Assembly (NCBI GenBank): GCA_900540045.1
Contig: UQEF01000002.1
Location: 1-64,000, forward strand
Reading direction: 5' to 3'
Origin: an uncultured Eubacteriales bacterium
GTDB lineage: Bacteria > Bacillota > Clostridia > Christensenellales > Aristaeellaceae
Length of the DNA: 64,000 bases
Below, piece by piece: positions 16,860-26,955 of the stretch. The translations under genes were made by a program, and so were the position numbers. The number at the start of each line of letters is the position of its first letter. Positions within the stretch are counted from its first letter, which is position 1. Under the pieces are notes generated by a model. That model ran no database searches and was not told the DNA's origin. It was given only the letters and a program-made list of their open reading frames with translations.

Positions 16860-19157
16860 TTATTGGTCTTCCAGCTGCATCAACCTGACGCGCTGGTCCA
16901 GTTCGCGCACGAGGGAATCCAGGTTTACCGCACCCTCGATGTACTGCATCAGCAGCTTGTTGATCTCGCTGGTGGCAGAGGTGTCGGCATTGAGGAACAC
17001 GTTCTGCCGGATGACATAGATCAGGGGCGCCACGTTCTCACGGTAATCGGCAATCTGCTCCGCCGTCACGGAATAGCGGTAGTTTTCCCAATCCGCGATG
17101 CTTTCCTCCTGCCACTGAATCTGCTGCTCGATCTCGGCGCGGTTCTCTTCTGAGGCGTTCTCCAGGCTCTCCTGCATTTGGGCCAGGGACTCCTGCATGT
17201 CCTCAAGGTTGGATTGATAATAATCGTTTTCTACCGGGTCGTTATGATCGGGGAACAGGACGATGTTCGCGCTGGTCTTATCCAGATTATCCAGATATTC
17301 GCTCACATAGAGCAGCGCCTGATCCATGCGCTTGGTGCGGGGGTTGATGGTCATGACGTTCAGGTTCATGCCGATGAACGGCTCTCCCCCCTCCTCCAGC
17401 GACAGGTAGAGCGGCTGGAAGCGTTCGTCCTGATAGCCGAGGTAGCCCACGCTCATGGACGTGCTGAACAGCGCATTCGGGGTCCAGTAGGTGTCTTCGT
17501 CCTGATCCTGCACGCTGAGGATTTCCTCAAAGTCGATGGCGGAAAAGCCTTCCATCAGCCTGCGGAACACCGGCGTGTCAAAGACGAGCTCGCCGCCCTG
17601 CTTCTGCATGTAGGCAATGTAATCGTTGAGCAGCAGGGAATAGAGCAGCTGGCTGGAATAGCTGCCCAGGTCGAAGAGGGAAATTTCGGGATGGTCCTCG
17701 CCGTAGTCCCACACCCAGTTGGCAGCAAAATCATACAGTTCGGGCAGCGACGTGGGCAGGTCATCCTCGGTCAGCCCCAGGCTTTCCCACAGCTCCATGT
17801 TGACGCCATAGCACGTTCCGCTCATGCCTACGGGCACGCCGTAGAGCTTGCCGTCTACCATGAGGGGCTCCACCACTTCGGGATACATGGCGGATACCTT
17901 CTCCATGATGTCCGCACTCTGACTGAGATCCGCGCAGTAGCCCTTTTCAATGAGGCGTTCCACAGGCATATAGGACAGGCCCATCAGCAACACGTCATAC
18001 GCGCCCGTATCCGCCACCATGGCCTGGGTGAGGGTTTCGATATCGCTGGTATAGTCGCCGCTCACGTCCACGGCAATTTCGGGGTGGTTGCTCACAAACT
18101 TGTTATGCGCTTCGCTCCCGAATTCGCCGAAGATGGTCAGCGCGCCGTTTTCAATTCCCTCCGGGTCCAGCTTGAACACCTGAATCCCGTTATAGTTGTT
18201 GATCAAAACATAGTATCCATCCGCATAGAGGACCTGCCCCCCGTTTGAAACCATGCCGCCGCCGGTATAGGCGCTCAGGCGTTTTTCACCCGTAGCCAGG
18301 TCGATGCCCGCGATGCGGGAGCCGTCCATATAGTACAGCGTGCCGTTTCCCACGCAAATACCGCTGGTGGAATAGCCGCCCATCGTGTTATCCGTCGGCA
18401 GGGCCGCCAGAGAGGCGACAGCGTCCTTTTCGGGATCGAAGAGGCCGTATTGTGCCGCCTGGGTCAAGTCCGCCTGGGTGGTAGCGGAATAGAGGGCCGA
18501 AATATCATACACCAGCGCCATGAGGGTACCATCGCCCACGGGCGCGAGGCTCAGGAGGTTTTCGCAGGCAAAGTCCTGCTTTTCACCTGTTTTCAGGCTC
18601 ATGCGGCCGGCCACGGCGTATGGCGTGCCCATGTACACCATGCCGGTGTAATACAGCCAGTCTCCCTCGCAGAAGAAGCTGCTCAGCTCCACCGTGGAGG
18701 AATACTCCTCGCCTTCCTCCTTGCGAATCAGGCCGGAGGTATCCACCGTAAGGCCCTCCACTTTGGCGGGAGCGAAAGCGCCGGTATCGTCCAGCAGCGT
18801 CCACACCTCGCCGGAGGGGGTGCACAGGCCGCAGACGCGGCCGTTCCACACGAACAGACGGTCCATGCGGATCTGGCCTTCCTCGGTTTCCGGAACATCG
18901 GTATAGTACTGGGTGTTAAAGACCTGACCCAGCACGACCGGCTCGTTTTTGTCCACGGGGCGGGTGGCGACCGCGCCGCTTTGGTAGAGCAGGTACAGGG
19001 TGCTCCCCACGTTGGTGGCAGCGGTGACGGCGTCATCATCGTCCACGGCGATGGATACGCCGCCAACGGCTCTCACAGCCATGCCCGCCGCCCATCCGGG
19101 CAAGGAGCATAAAAGCAGCGTCAGCGCCAGAAGCAGGGAAAGGGCTTTCCGAGTCAT
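16860..19157 (-). CDS. Large extracellular solute-binding protein with propeller-like N-terminal half
   Basis: A 765-residue exported protein, about 300 residues longer than usual binding proteins. After a signal peptide (about 1-24), residues ~30-330 hold blade-like repeats of the type LYYMDGSRIAGIDLATGEK and YYVLINNYNGIQVFKLDPEG. A family 1 solute-binding domain follows (SNHPEIAVDVSGDYTSDIETL, MVDGKLYGVPVGMSGTCYGV), with a Gln/Glu-rich coiled-coil stretch near 655-705. The C-terminus (LDQRVRLMQLEDQ) matches its upstream paralogue. The start is 1 nt past the paralogue's stop. It probably binds a glycan for the permeases downstream. Confidence 0.82.
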   Translation of the reverse strand: MTRKALSLLLALTLLLCSLPGWAAGMAVRAVGGVSIAVDDDDAVTAATNVGSTLYLLYQSGAVATRPVDKNEPVVLGQVFNTQYYTDVPETEEGQIRMDRLFVWNGRVCGLCTPSGEVWTLLDDTGAFAPAKVEGLTVDTSGLIRKEEGEEYSSTVELSSFFCEGDWLYYTGMVYMGTPYAVAGRMSLKTGEKQDFACENLLSLAPVGDGTLMALVYDISALYSATTQADLTQAAQYGLFDPEKDAVASLAALPTDNTMGGYSTSGICVGNGTLYYMDGSRIAGIDLATGEKRLSAYTGGGMVSNGGQVLYADGYYVLINNYNGIQVFKLDPEGIENGALTIFGEFGSEAHNKFVSNHPEIAVDVSGDYTSDIETLTQAMVADTGAYDVLLMGLSYMPVERLIEKGYCADLSQSADIMEKVSAMYPEVVEPLMVDGKLYGVPVGMSGTCYGVNMELWESLGLTEDDLPTSLPELYDFAANWVWDYGEDHPEISLFDLGSYSSQLLYSLLLNDYIAYMQKQGGELVFDTPVFRRLMEGFSAIDFEEILSVQDQDEDTYWTPNALFSTSMSVGYLGYQDERFQPLYLSLEEGGEPFIGMNLNVMTINPRTKRMDQALLYVSEYLDNLDKTSANIVLFPDHNDPVENDYYQSNLEDMQESLAQMQESLENASEENRAEIEQQIQWQEESIADWENYRYSVTAEQIADYRENVAPLIYVIRQNVFLNADTSATSEINKLLMQYIEGAVNLDSLVRELDQRVRLMQLEDQ

Positions 19158-19158
19158 G

Positions 19159-21474
19159 TTACATATCCTCCAGCATCATCATTCTCACCCGCTGATTCAT
19201 TTCGCGGATGTAGGTATCCAGATCAATCGCATGGTCCAGGTACTGGCTGGTGAGCGTATCCAGCTCGTTGCTTGATTCGGGGTTGGTCAGCGGCGTCTGA
19301 GGCGTCACGTACAGATAGGGCGCCACCTGCTCGCGGTAGGCCTGAATCATTTCTTCCGTCACGCTCATGCGCTGGTTTTCCAGCTCGTCCAGGTAGCCCT
19401 GAATCTGCTCCCGGGTTTCGCGCAGGGAAGCCTTCTCGCTCTCATCCGCCTTTTCGATGCGGCTGTCCACATCGCGCAGGCTTTCTTCGTAGCTCTGCTT
19501 CTGGACCTCGTAATAGCTGTTGGGCACGGGGTCGTTCTGGTCGGGGAAGAACATGATATTTTCCGTTTCGGCATCGTAATGCCCGGCGTAGGCGGTGAGA
19601 TAGGCGGCTGCCTGGTCCATGCGCGTGCTGCGGGGATTGACGATCATCACGGTCATGATCACAGGGAGGACGGGTTCCGTCTCGCTATCCAGGCGCAGGA
19701 TCAGGGGCTGGTTGGAACGGCCGTACCCGCTTTGGTCCATCGCGCGGGGCGAGGCCTCGGAATAGCGGGTAAACAACTGCTGCTTTTCGTAGAACTCGTT
19801 GGCGTCGTTGCCTTCCCAGATCTTGTCGCCCTTGACCTCATAGGGGTCCAGCTCGGTAAAGTCGATGGCCTCCAGCGCCTGCATGAGCTTTCGGAACAGC
19901 GGGGTGTCAAAGCTGACGCTGCCCGTATCCCGCAGCTGCGCCGCCACATACTGGTCGCGGATCATCTGGAACAGGGACCTGCGCATATTGAGGTCCATCA
20001 GGGCCACGTCGGCGTTTTCCTCGCCATAATCATAGTAGTAATTCGCTGCGAAATCCAGGAACTCCAGCCAGGTGGCGGGAAGGTCGCTTTCCGTCAATCC
20101 CAGCTTTTCCATCGCTTCGGCATTGACGCCCAGCGTATTGGTACTGAGCGCGACAGGCAGGGCATAGAGCTTGCCGTCGCGCATGACGGACTGGGTAAAA
20201 CGCGGGTCCATACGTCCGGCCACCGCCATCAGTTCCGGATATCCGCTCAAATCCGCGGCATAGCCTTTGTCAATCAGACGCTCCACAGGGTTGTAGGACG
20301 TGGTCAGGCACAGCACATCCATGCTGCCGGTACCGCTGACCATGGCGGTGGTGAGCTCTTCCATGGTCTGCGGATATTCGCTGGCGAGCGTCACGTTCAA
20401 TTCGGGATGCTCGGCCACCACGGCCATATGTTTCGTGGTGCCGCCTTCGTTGGCCACGGTCAGCGCGCCCGCCGCCATCTCCGGCGCATCCAGGCGCCGC
20501 ACATATGTCCCGTCGCCATTGGCATAGACGATCATGCCGCCGGAAATCGCCGCAAAGGTCGTGTCCGACCCGGACCAGGCGTTCACCGGCAGATAGGCGC
20601 TGACGCGGGACTCGCCCGTAGCCAGGGGCACGGCATAGATCGTCGCGTCGCCGCAGTAATAAGCGGTATCGCTTTCCCGGTCGTAGGTCAGATTGTTCAG
20701 ATAGCTGCCATTCAGGGTGGCCACGAGGGTCGTTCCGCCCGTGGCTGGATCATAGACGGCTATCTGCGTCATGGGCGCTTCCATGTCTTCCGGGCCCGGC
20801 ACAGGCTGTACCAGCGCCAGATACTTTCCATCCTTGTAGGCGCACAGCGCACGCAGTGTGCTGTCCACCCCCTGCTGTGCGATCAGCTTACCGGTATCCA
20901 GCGCGTAGCGCTCTACAAGCAGGCTGCTTTCTCCCTGGCCATAGTTCTCAGCCAGGCGCACCACTTCGCCGTCCTGCATGAACATGGAATTGACATAGCT
21001 GCCGTAATAAATGCCGTCTTCGGACGGCTCTTCCTCCACGGCCTCCAGCGTGCACAGGGGCTGAACTGCCGCGCTGCCCGCGCCGTCCACCAGCCGCATC
21101 ACCTGACGGCTGCTCTCGTCGAAGCCGTAGAGGCATTCGCCGTCGGCCAGCAGGCGGGTGACTACAGGCGTGGTGGCATCCGTGCTTTCATTCCGATAGC
21201 TGCGCAGCCCTTCCAGCACGGTTTCCGGCTCGTTCATTCCGGCGCTCCAGCGTTCCAGCCAGACCTGCCCATCGTTCGAGCCGCTATACAGGTTGCTCAC
21301 AAGCAGGTACAGGTTTGCGCCCACAACCTGTCCGGACCGGACCGTCCATGCATCGGCATCGGTATAATCGGTCATGACATGCAGGTTGATATCTACGGCC
21401 TCGGCCAACGCCGCTGAAAAGAGCAGGCACAGGCACAGCGCGGTGCACATCAGATGTTTCCACAGGTGCTTCAT
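19159..21474 (-). CDS. Large extracellular solute-binding protein with propeller-like N-terminal half, paralogue
   Basis: A 771-residue paralogue of the next gene with the same plan. The signal peptide ends SAALAEA. Blade-like repeats run to about residue 340 (TAYYCGDATIYAVPLATGESRV, IVYANGDGTYVRRLDAPEM), followed by a solute-binding domain (VAEHPELNVTLASEYPQTMEEL, MRDGKLYALPVALSTNTLGV). A charged coiled-coil segment (about 655-710) and the ending REMNQRVRMMMLEDM complete it. GGGGGA precedes the ATG. TTGACA occurs on the minus strand at 21606-21611, but the matching -10 is poor. Tandem duplication followed by divergence is the simplest origin. Confidence 0.82.
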   Translation of the reverse strand: MKHLWKHLMCTALCLCLLFSAALAEAVDINLHVMTDYTDADAWTVRSGQVVGANLYLLVSNLYSGSNDGQVWLERWSAGMNEPETVLEGLRSYRNESTDATTPVVTRLLADGECLYGFDESSRQVMRLVDGAGSAAVQPLCTLEAVEEEPSEDGIYYGSYVNSMFMQDGEVVRLAENYGQGESSLLVERYALDTGKLIAQQGVDSTLRALCAYKDGKYLALVQPVPGPEDMEAPMTQIAVYDPATGGTTLVATLNGSYLNNLTYDRESDTAYYCGDATIYAVPLATGESRVSAYLPVNAWSGSDTTFAAISGGMIVYANGDGTYVRRLDAPEMAAGALTVANEGGTTKHMAVVAEHPELNVTLASEYPQTMEELTTAMVSGTGSMDVLCLTTSYNPVERLIDKGYAADLSGYPELMAVAGRMDPRFTQSVMRDGKLYALPVALSTNTLGVNAEAMEKLGLTESDLPATWLEFLDFAANYYYDYGEENADVALMDLNMRRSLFQMIRDQYVAAQLRDTGSVSFDTPLFRKLMQALEAIDFTELDPYEVKGDKIWEGNDANEFYEKQQLFTRYSEASPRAMDQSGYGRSNQPLILRLDSETEPVLPVIMTVMIVNPRSTRMDQAAAYLTAYAGHYDAETENIMFFPDQNDPVPNSYYEVQKQSYEESLRDVDSRIEKADESEKASLRETREQIQGYLDELENQRMSVTEEMIQAYREQVAPYLYVTPQTPLTNPESSNELDTLTSQYLDHAIDLDTYIREMNQRVRMMMLEDM

Positions 21475-21641
21475 GGTATTTCCCCCTTTTTTCCGGCAAT
21501 ATGGACAAAATCACCGGCGCTTTTCCTTCCCGCAGACTGTTTTATGTGTGAGAGGATATACGCCCATTGCATAGGACGAATGACACTGCGGAATTGTTCC
21601 ATGTTTGTCAAATTTAACACGGAACGGATGTGCATGCCGGA

Positions 21642-23651
21642 TCAGGGCTGGTAATAGTTTGCCATATGCTTGACTCTGCCGTTGCCGTCCAGGTCATATT
21701 CCAGCACCCAGACCTTGCTGGTGGAAATCTGGCAGCTGTAGCGCACGGTGCGGGTGCCGTCGTCGTTGACCAGCACCTGCCCCACGTTGGGATATTCGTA
21801 ATACAGGCCGCGCGTACCGTTGGGGGCCTCCACCTGTCCAAAGTCCTTGTAAACGGAGACGATCTCGCTTTCCGTGCTGCCAAAGCCCACCCCGCGCGGC
21901 GGCGTGCCGATTTCGCTGTTCATGTCCACGCGCACCAGCTGCCAGGCGCTGTTTTCCAGGATAAACACGGCATAGCCCCAATTGTACTGCAAATGCCGCG
22001 CCGAGTTGGTCAGGTTCAGATAGGTGGTTTCCAGCTCCTGGGACGGGTTGCCGAAGGCGGCCTTGAACTCATCAATGGAGGTTTTATTCAGCGTAAAGCT
22101 GCCAAAGGTGTCGCTTTCCCCGTACATGTCCAGCGGGTAGGGGGAGACGTTGAACTTATAACCCACCTCCAGCGTGGGACTCATCTTCCCGTACTGGTTG
22201 ACGCATACGGCTTTGAGCGTCACGCGGCCGGAGGGCAGCTTGATGGGGGTGCCGTCATAGACCGGGCTTTCCTCTGTGGGGGTGGAGCCATCGATGGTGT
22301 AGTAATACACATAATGGCTTTCGATCTCCGCCTGCTCGGCCTTGGTCAGCCCCGCCTTCTGGGTTTCGCTCAGGTTTCCGGGACGGAGGCTGACCTCGCG
22401 CAGGGTTTTGTAGGTATTGGGCGCCAGATTGCATTTAGGCGCGGGCGGCGTGGGATAATAGAAGGTGTAGGACACGCTGATCGGATCGCTGACCAGATCT
22501 CCGCTGACCGCCACTGCGCGCAGCGTGATTGCGCCCTCTTTGGGAATGATGCTGCCATTCTCGCAGAGAATGCCGTCCTCCGGCAGCACCGCGTCGTCGT
22601 CCACGGTATAGTACACATCGTAGCCCTGAGGCGAGGTGAGGGAGATGTCCTGCTCCATGGCGCTGATCTCGTAGCGCCCGGCTGTGAGGCTCACCTCCGG
22701 CATGGCGGGAAGGAAGTCCTCCCGTTGCTGGCGGAAGTTTTCACGGTCGGTGTTTTCGTAGGCCAGGAGCATCATGTCCGCCGCTTCCGGGCCGCGGTCC
22801 TGCTCCAGATACATGCTGATGAGCGCCGTGTAGGCCTCGCTGCGGAAGGGGCTGACCTCCTGCGCGAGCCTTAGATACACCGCCTCGGCCTGATCGTCCT
22901 GCGCGTCCAGCTCATAGGCGTTGGCCAGCAGCAGCAGGCCGTCGTAGTTCTCCGGATCAATCACGTCGCTGATGCGCAGGCAGACGATCGCCATCTGCAC
23001 GTCGCCCACGTCCAGGTAATCCTGACCGGCCATGCGGTAGGCCTGCGCGGGTACGCCGCTCCACTGATCGATCAGCTCCTGACGCTCCTCCTGTACCAGG
23101 GGGTCGTCCGTGTTCTGTGCAAGGGCGAACATGCCCTCGGTAGCGGCCATGGCGTTGCGGCGCGCGGTGGCTCGCTGGCCGCTGTCGCTGCGGCTCATGT
23201 AGAGCATATAGCCTGCGCCCGCCAATACAGCCACCAGCGTGAGCGCCACGCCGATCAGCATCCAGTTGATATTGTGCCTGCGAACCGGATGCACCCGGCC
23301 ATGGCCTGTTTTCAGCGCAGGCGCGCGCCCGCGCGCGTTGACCGGCACTCCGCGCCGCGTATCGGGGCGGCTGCTGCCGCGCTCGGTCTGAAAGGTCGCG
23401 GCCGGCTTGCGGCGAGGGACGTGCCTCACCTCCTCCACAGGCAGGGCGGACAGGTCGTAGTCGCCGTATTCTTTGGAGCGGTTGGCCCCGGATGGCAGCG
23501 TGGGCGCCGTAGCGCTGACCCTGCCCTGACGGATGGCGCGCACCCCCGTATCCTGAAGGGCGGAACCGCCATAGCGGCCAAGATAGGTGCCGCAGTTTTC
23601 GCAGGTAAGCGACCCGTCGGGCATGGAATGTCCGCAGCGTTCACAGATCAT
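21642..23651 (-). CDS. Membrane-anchored zinc-ribbon/TPR-like protein with chitobiase-type C-terminal domains
   Basis: A 669-residue protein. An N-terminal zinc ribbon (CERCGHSMPDGSLTCENCG) is cytoplasmic, a basic Pro-rich linker leads to one helix near 130-152 (MLIGVALTLVAVLAGAGYMLY), and the rest should be outside. Residues ~160-300 look like TPR helices (YRMAGQDYLDVGDVQMAIVC). Two domains of the beta-hexosaminidase/chitobiase C-terminal type follow (YYTVDDDAVLPEDG; YYYTIDGSTPTEESPVYDG). The last ~130 residues are unassigned. A cell-wall or glycan sensing role is plausible, but no enzyme motif is seen. Confidence 0.7.
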   Translation of the reverse strand: MICERCGHSMPDGSLTCENCGTYLGRYGGSALQDTGVRAIRQGRVSATAPTLPSGANRSKEYGDYDLSALPVEEVRHVPRRKPAATFQTERGSSRPDTRRGVPVNARGRAPALKTGHGRVHPVRRHNINWMLIGVALTLVAVLAGAGYMLYMSRSDSGQRATARRNAMAATEGMFALAQNTDDPLVQEERQELIDQWSGVPAQAYRMAGQDYLDVGDVQMAIVCLRISDVIDPENYDGLLLLANAYELDAQDDQAEAVYLRLAQEVSPFRSEAYTALISMYLEQDRGPEAADMMLLAYENTDRENFRQQREDFLPAMPEVSLTAGRYEISAMEQDISLTSPQGYDVYYTVDDDAVLPEDGILCENGSIIPKEGAITLRAVAVSGDLVSDPISVSYTFYYPTPPAPKCNLAPNTYKTLREVSLRPGNLSETQKAGLTKAEQAEIESHYVYYYTIDGSTPTEESPVYDGTPIKLPSGRVTLKAVCVNQYGKMSPTLEVGYKFNVSPYPLDMYGESDTFGSFTLNKTSIDEFKAAFGNPSQELETTYLNLTNSARHLQYNWGYAVFILENSAWQLVRVDMNSEIGTPPRGVGFGSTESEIVSVYKDFGQVEAPNGTRGLYYEYPNVGQVLVNDDGTRTVRYSCQISTSKVWVLEYDLDGNGRVKHMANYYQP

Positions 23652-23681
23652 GAGACATGCCTCCTTTCGGCGGCGGGACGC

Positions 23682-24353
23682 TTACACGCCCGCGCGGTTG
23701 TTGACCGGGCGGTCGTTGATAAACAACTCAAAATGCTGGCCCAGAAACTTTGCCGCCTGCTCGCACATCAGGATGCGGGGCAGGTAGATGCTCAGATACT
23801 CCAGCACGCTGGAGGACTCGTCCATCTTGAGCTCCTGGCGGATGATTTTATGCTTGCGGTCCACGATGACGCTGTTTTCCTGAATGGCAAAGTTGACGCG
23901 GTCATGGATATCGCCCACATCCGGGCGGCCGTTGCGCACGCGGCTCTTGTGCGCGTCCGATTTATCGGCGATGGCCAGGGCGGCGGATACCGCGCTGGAC
24001 ACCGTGCCGCTCTGCTCCTCATGGTTGCCCACGGCGGTGATGATAATCATCACGTCTTCGATATCCATGCCGATTTCCCGCAGCAGGGGAAAGAGCAAAA
24101 TAGCGCCGTTTGGGCCGTGATCGTGGCGGTTGACGCTGTTGCCCACGTCGTGTACCCAGCCGGCGATGGCGGCCAGTTCCACCTCGCGCTCGCTGTATCC
24201 CAGGCTTTTCAAAATGCCGCTGGCCGTGCGGCTCACATAGCCCAGGTGCCGGGGGCCGTGATCGGTATAGCCAAGCGCTTCCAGATAACGGTTGCCCGCC
24301 CGGACCAGCGCCTTGATGCTTTCGTTCTGCTTGATTTCCTGAAGGGTAATCAT
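23682..24353 (-). CDS. HD-domain phosphohydrolase
   Basis: A 223-residue HD protein. The metal-binding pattern is complete: DHGPRH, the His-Asp pair in GWVHDVGN, a further His in NHEE, and Asp in ADKSDAH. Such proteins hydrolyse nucleotides or cyclic dinucleotides; the substrate cannot be told. AAAGGAGG lies 6 nt before the ATG at 24353. It sits between the HEAT-like gene and the zinc-ribbon gene in one co-directional run. Confidence 0.85.
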   Translation of the reverse strand: MITLQEIKQNESIKALVRAGNRYLEALGYTDHGPRHLGYVSRTASGILKSLGYSEREVELAAIAGWVHDVGNSVNRHDHGPNGAILLFPLLREIGMDIEDVMIIITAVGNHEEQSGTVSSAVSAALAIADKSDAHKSRVRNGRPDVGDIHDRVNFAIQENSVIVDRKHKIIRQELKMDESSSVLEYLSIYLPRILMCEQAAKFLGQHFELFINDRPVNNRAGV

Positions 24354-24385
24354 GTATGCCTCCTTTGCAAAGCCGTCTTTGCCGG

Positions 24386-25216
24386 TCAGTTCTGCGCCCT
24401 TTGCAGCCTTTTGAAGGCCTGATAGGTAGGATCGTGCGTCCAGTCGCGCACGGGAGCCTCGCTGCCCAGCCGTTCAATGGCGCTTCGGATTTCGATAAAG
24501 TCGGTGTAGGTCACATCGTCGCCCTCGGCTACGTCCAGCAGGGCTTCCAACGCGTGATCGTCATCCAGCTTGGCCAGGTAGCCAGCGTAGAGGGCGCGCT
24601 TGTCCTTGGTGGTTTTGAACTGCTCCAGCGCAAAGCGGAACACATCCTCGTCGCCGGGATAATCGGCCAGCACGTCCAATAGCGCTTCCTTGCCCTCCTC
24701 GCCGGCGGCCAGAAAGGCCACCTTCGCCGGGCCGCGCACGCCCTCGCCCATCTGTCGCAGGCTTTCCAGGGCGTTGTCGAGGATATCCTCCTCATCGTCG
24801 CGCTCCACCTGCCAGCGAATAAAATCCACCATGGGCAGCGTGCTGTCGATCTGCCTCAGCAGCTCGATGGCGTCCATGCGCGCCTCGCAGGGGGCGCTTT
24901 TATCCTTGGCCAGCGCCATCAGTGCCGCCTCGTCTCCCAGCTCCGCCAGCCGATCCAGCAGCGGATCAGGCACAGGAACCCCTTCACTGATGTATCCGCA
25001 GAGCAATGCGCACAGCTGCGCGCTGTCGGAAAAGCGGTCGAAGTATTCCCCAGGCGTGCAGCCTTCCAGCCAGTCGGCAGGGGTGTTCAGCCAGCTCAGG
25101 TACACATCGGGCACCTCGTCCTCCATATCCTCCGGACGGCGGAAGCGGTGGCGGTTTTCCTCAATCCACTTGTTCAAAACCTCGGTAAACCGGGCGTCAA
25201 AATCAATGATGTTCAT
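24386..25216 (-). CDS. HEAT-repeat-like hypothetical protein
   Basis: A 276-residue, strongly acidic, all-helical protein. Repeating helical pairs (EALLDVLADYPGDEDVFRFAL, ALEALLDVAEGDDV, EARMDAIELLRQIDSTLP) suggest HEAT-like repeats, a scaffold for protein contacts. No catalytic motif is visible. AAGGAGG lies 9 nt upstream of the ATG, and the start overlaps the end of the TPR-protein gene by 14 nt, so the two are translationally coupled and may work together. Confidence 0.7.
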   Translation of the reverse strand: MNIIDFDARFTEVLNKWIEENRHRFRRPEDMEDEVPDVYLSWLNTPADWLEGCTPGEYFDRFSDSAQLCALLCGYISEGVPVPDPLLDRLAELGDEAALMALAKDKSAPCEARMDAIELLRQIDSTLPMVDFIRWQVERDDEEDILDNALESLRQMGEGVRGPAKVAFLAAGEEGKEALLDVLADYPGDEDVFRFALEQFKTTKDKRALYAGYLAKLDDDHALEALLDVAEGDDVTYTDFIEIRSAIERLGSEAPVRDWTHDPTYQAFKRLQRAQN

Positions 25217-26912
25217 GCGTATTATCCTCCTTGAGGCCGCGCAGCATATGCAGGGCGCTTTTCAGAGCGTGTGCATCCTGCGCATTGAGGCGCATCGTAT
25301 CGATGCGCTGGGGTGGCAGTCCTCTTTCGCAGCGGTAGCGAATGCTCAGCGCCAGCGGCCACACCTTGCGGCGGTCCGCGATCAGGCGAAAACGCTCGCT
25401 TTCACTCATCCGCCTGACCCGTGCCAGCGCCCACGGCATAAAGCTGCCGTCCTGCGCAAGCGCAGCGGCGCGATTGAGGCATCGGGTAATCATGCGCTGA
25501 TAGAAGCTGGCCGTCTGAGGCGGGGGCTGAGTGGGGTCCACATAGCCCAGTCGCCCATCCTGCCACACGGCATAGGGCGCGGGCGCACCCATGGAGACGA
25601 GCATCGCCATCGCTACCCGCTTGGTGAGCGACCCGCGTGGGTCGGCCAGCAGCACCTGTCGGAGCAGGCGCTGCGCATCCTCCGGCGGCATGGCCGCGCA
25701 CACGGAGGGAAGCAGCTTTGCCGGCCAGTCCGTAGGCAGGGCCAGCATATAAAGGAAACGCGCCCGCAGCTTCGCATCCGTGGCCATGGCGGCGGCCAGC
25801 GCTCCGGGGCCTTCCCGCACGGCCTGAGTCACCGGCTTGAGACACCGGTTCAGCTCCTCTTCGTTCAGCGAACCATAATAGGATACGCTCGCCGCCTCGG
25901 CCCGAACCTGATCGGGGGTCAGCGCGCGGGTTTCCATATCCATCACGCGGTTGAACAGCACCTCGCCGGGCACGTCATCCGGGTCCAGTTCACGGCACAG
26001 GTGAATGAAGCGACTCGCCTCCTCCAGCCTGCCCAGCTTGAGCAGACACACCGCCAGGTCATACAGAACGGGATAGCGGCCTGAGCACCGCTTCAGACTG
26101 CGCGATAGCATGGCGTACGCGGCCTCATGCGCTCCCAGCTGCTCGGAGGCCAGGCACACCAGCAGCTCATCCGCCGGTGTCGAGGCGCAGACCGCCGCGC
26201 GGGTCAAGGCGGAAGCCGCTTCCCCCGCTCTGCCCAGCCTTCCCAGAAGGCACGCCGCCGAGGCGGACAGCTGCGCGTCATACGGACGCAGACGAAGGGC
26301 GCGGCGCACATACCGGAGGGCCTCCTGCGGCCTGCCGGCCCGCTCATGCCACAGGGCGGCCAGTTCGTCCCGGCGGGCATAGGGCGCCTGAAAGGGGGCC
26401 CGCCTTGCGCGCTGGAGGGCGCGGGATGCGCCGTCCATATCGCCGCGCGCCATGCGCGACAAAATCATATGCATCAGCCCGTTCAGCCGGGCGCGCCGCT
26501 TGACGGGAGGCTCCCAATAGGCCTCTTCCATTTCGTACACGTCGCCATCCCATGGCGCGGGCACGGTCTGTCCGTCATCCGGCGCATTGAAATAGAGCGA
26601 GAAGGCATCAAGCCCCTCCTGACGGTGCCCCAGGGCGATCATATTCTGGCCGATCAGCCCGTAGAGCGCCACACGCGAAGGATCATACGCCAAAGCCGCA
26701 AACGCCTCGCGGTTGCTGGCCTCGTAGCAGTGCAGCTGCCTGAGGGTGAGCGCGTAGCTGGCCGGGCCGGCCGCGTAGCCGGGGTCGGTACGGGCGGCAT
26801 GGCGCTCCAGCACCGCCGCGCGGCGCAGATCTCCCGCCTGCTTGCATTTTTCCGCCCGCCGCAGCCAGTAGGGCGCCGGGCGCTGAAAGGTATCCATGTG
26901 GATGCTGGTCAT
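25203..26912 (-). CDS. TPR-repeat protein
   Basis: A 569-residue, Arg- and Ala-rich protein made of tetratricopeptide-like helices, for example LRRAEKCKQAGDLRRAAVLE, ALRYVRRALRLRPYDAQLSA and LYDLAVCLLKLGRLEEASRF. No signal peptide or helix long enough for the membrane is seen, so it is cytoplasmic. It overlaps the HEAT-like gene by 14 nt. The function is unknown; a scaffold role with the neighbouring protein is the most that can be inferred. Confidence 0.7.
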   Translation of the reverse strand: MTSIHMDTFQRPAPYWLRRAEKCKQAGDLRRAAVLERHAARTDPGYAAGPASYALTLRQLHCYEASNREAFAALAYDPSRVALYGLIGQNMIALGHRQEGLDAFSLYFNAPDDGQTVPAPWDGDVYEMEEAYWEPPVKRRARLNGLMHMILSRMARGDMDGASRALQRARRAPFQAPYARRDELAALWHERAGRPQEALRYVRRALRLRPYDAQLSASAACLLGRLGRAGEAASALTRAAVCASTPADELLVCLASEQLGAHEAAYAMLSRSLKRCSGRYPVLYDLAVCLLKLGRLEEASRFIHLCRELDPDDVPGEVLFNRVMDMETRALTPDQVRAEAASVSYYGSLNEEELNRCLKPVTQAVREGPGALAAAMATDAKLRARFLYMLALPTDWPAKLLPSVCAAMPPEDAQRLLRQVLLADPRGSLTKRVAMAMLVSMGAPAPYAVWQDGRLGYVDPTQPPPQTASFYQRMITRCLNRAAALAQDGSFMPWALARVRRMSESERFRLIADRRKVWPLALSIRYRCERGLPPQRIDTMRLNAQDAHALKSALHMLRGLKEDNTHEHH

Positions 26913-26955
26913 TGCTTCCTCTCCGCCCCGCCTTTGCGCGGAGCAAGCCGAATGC

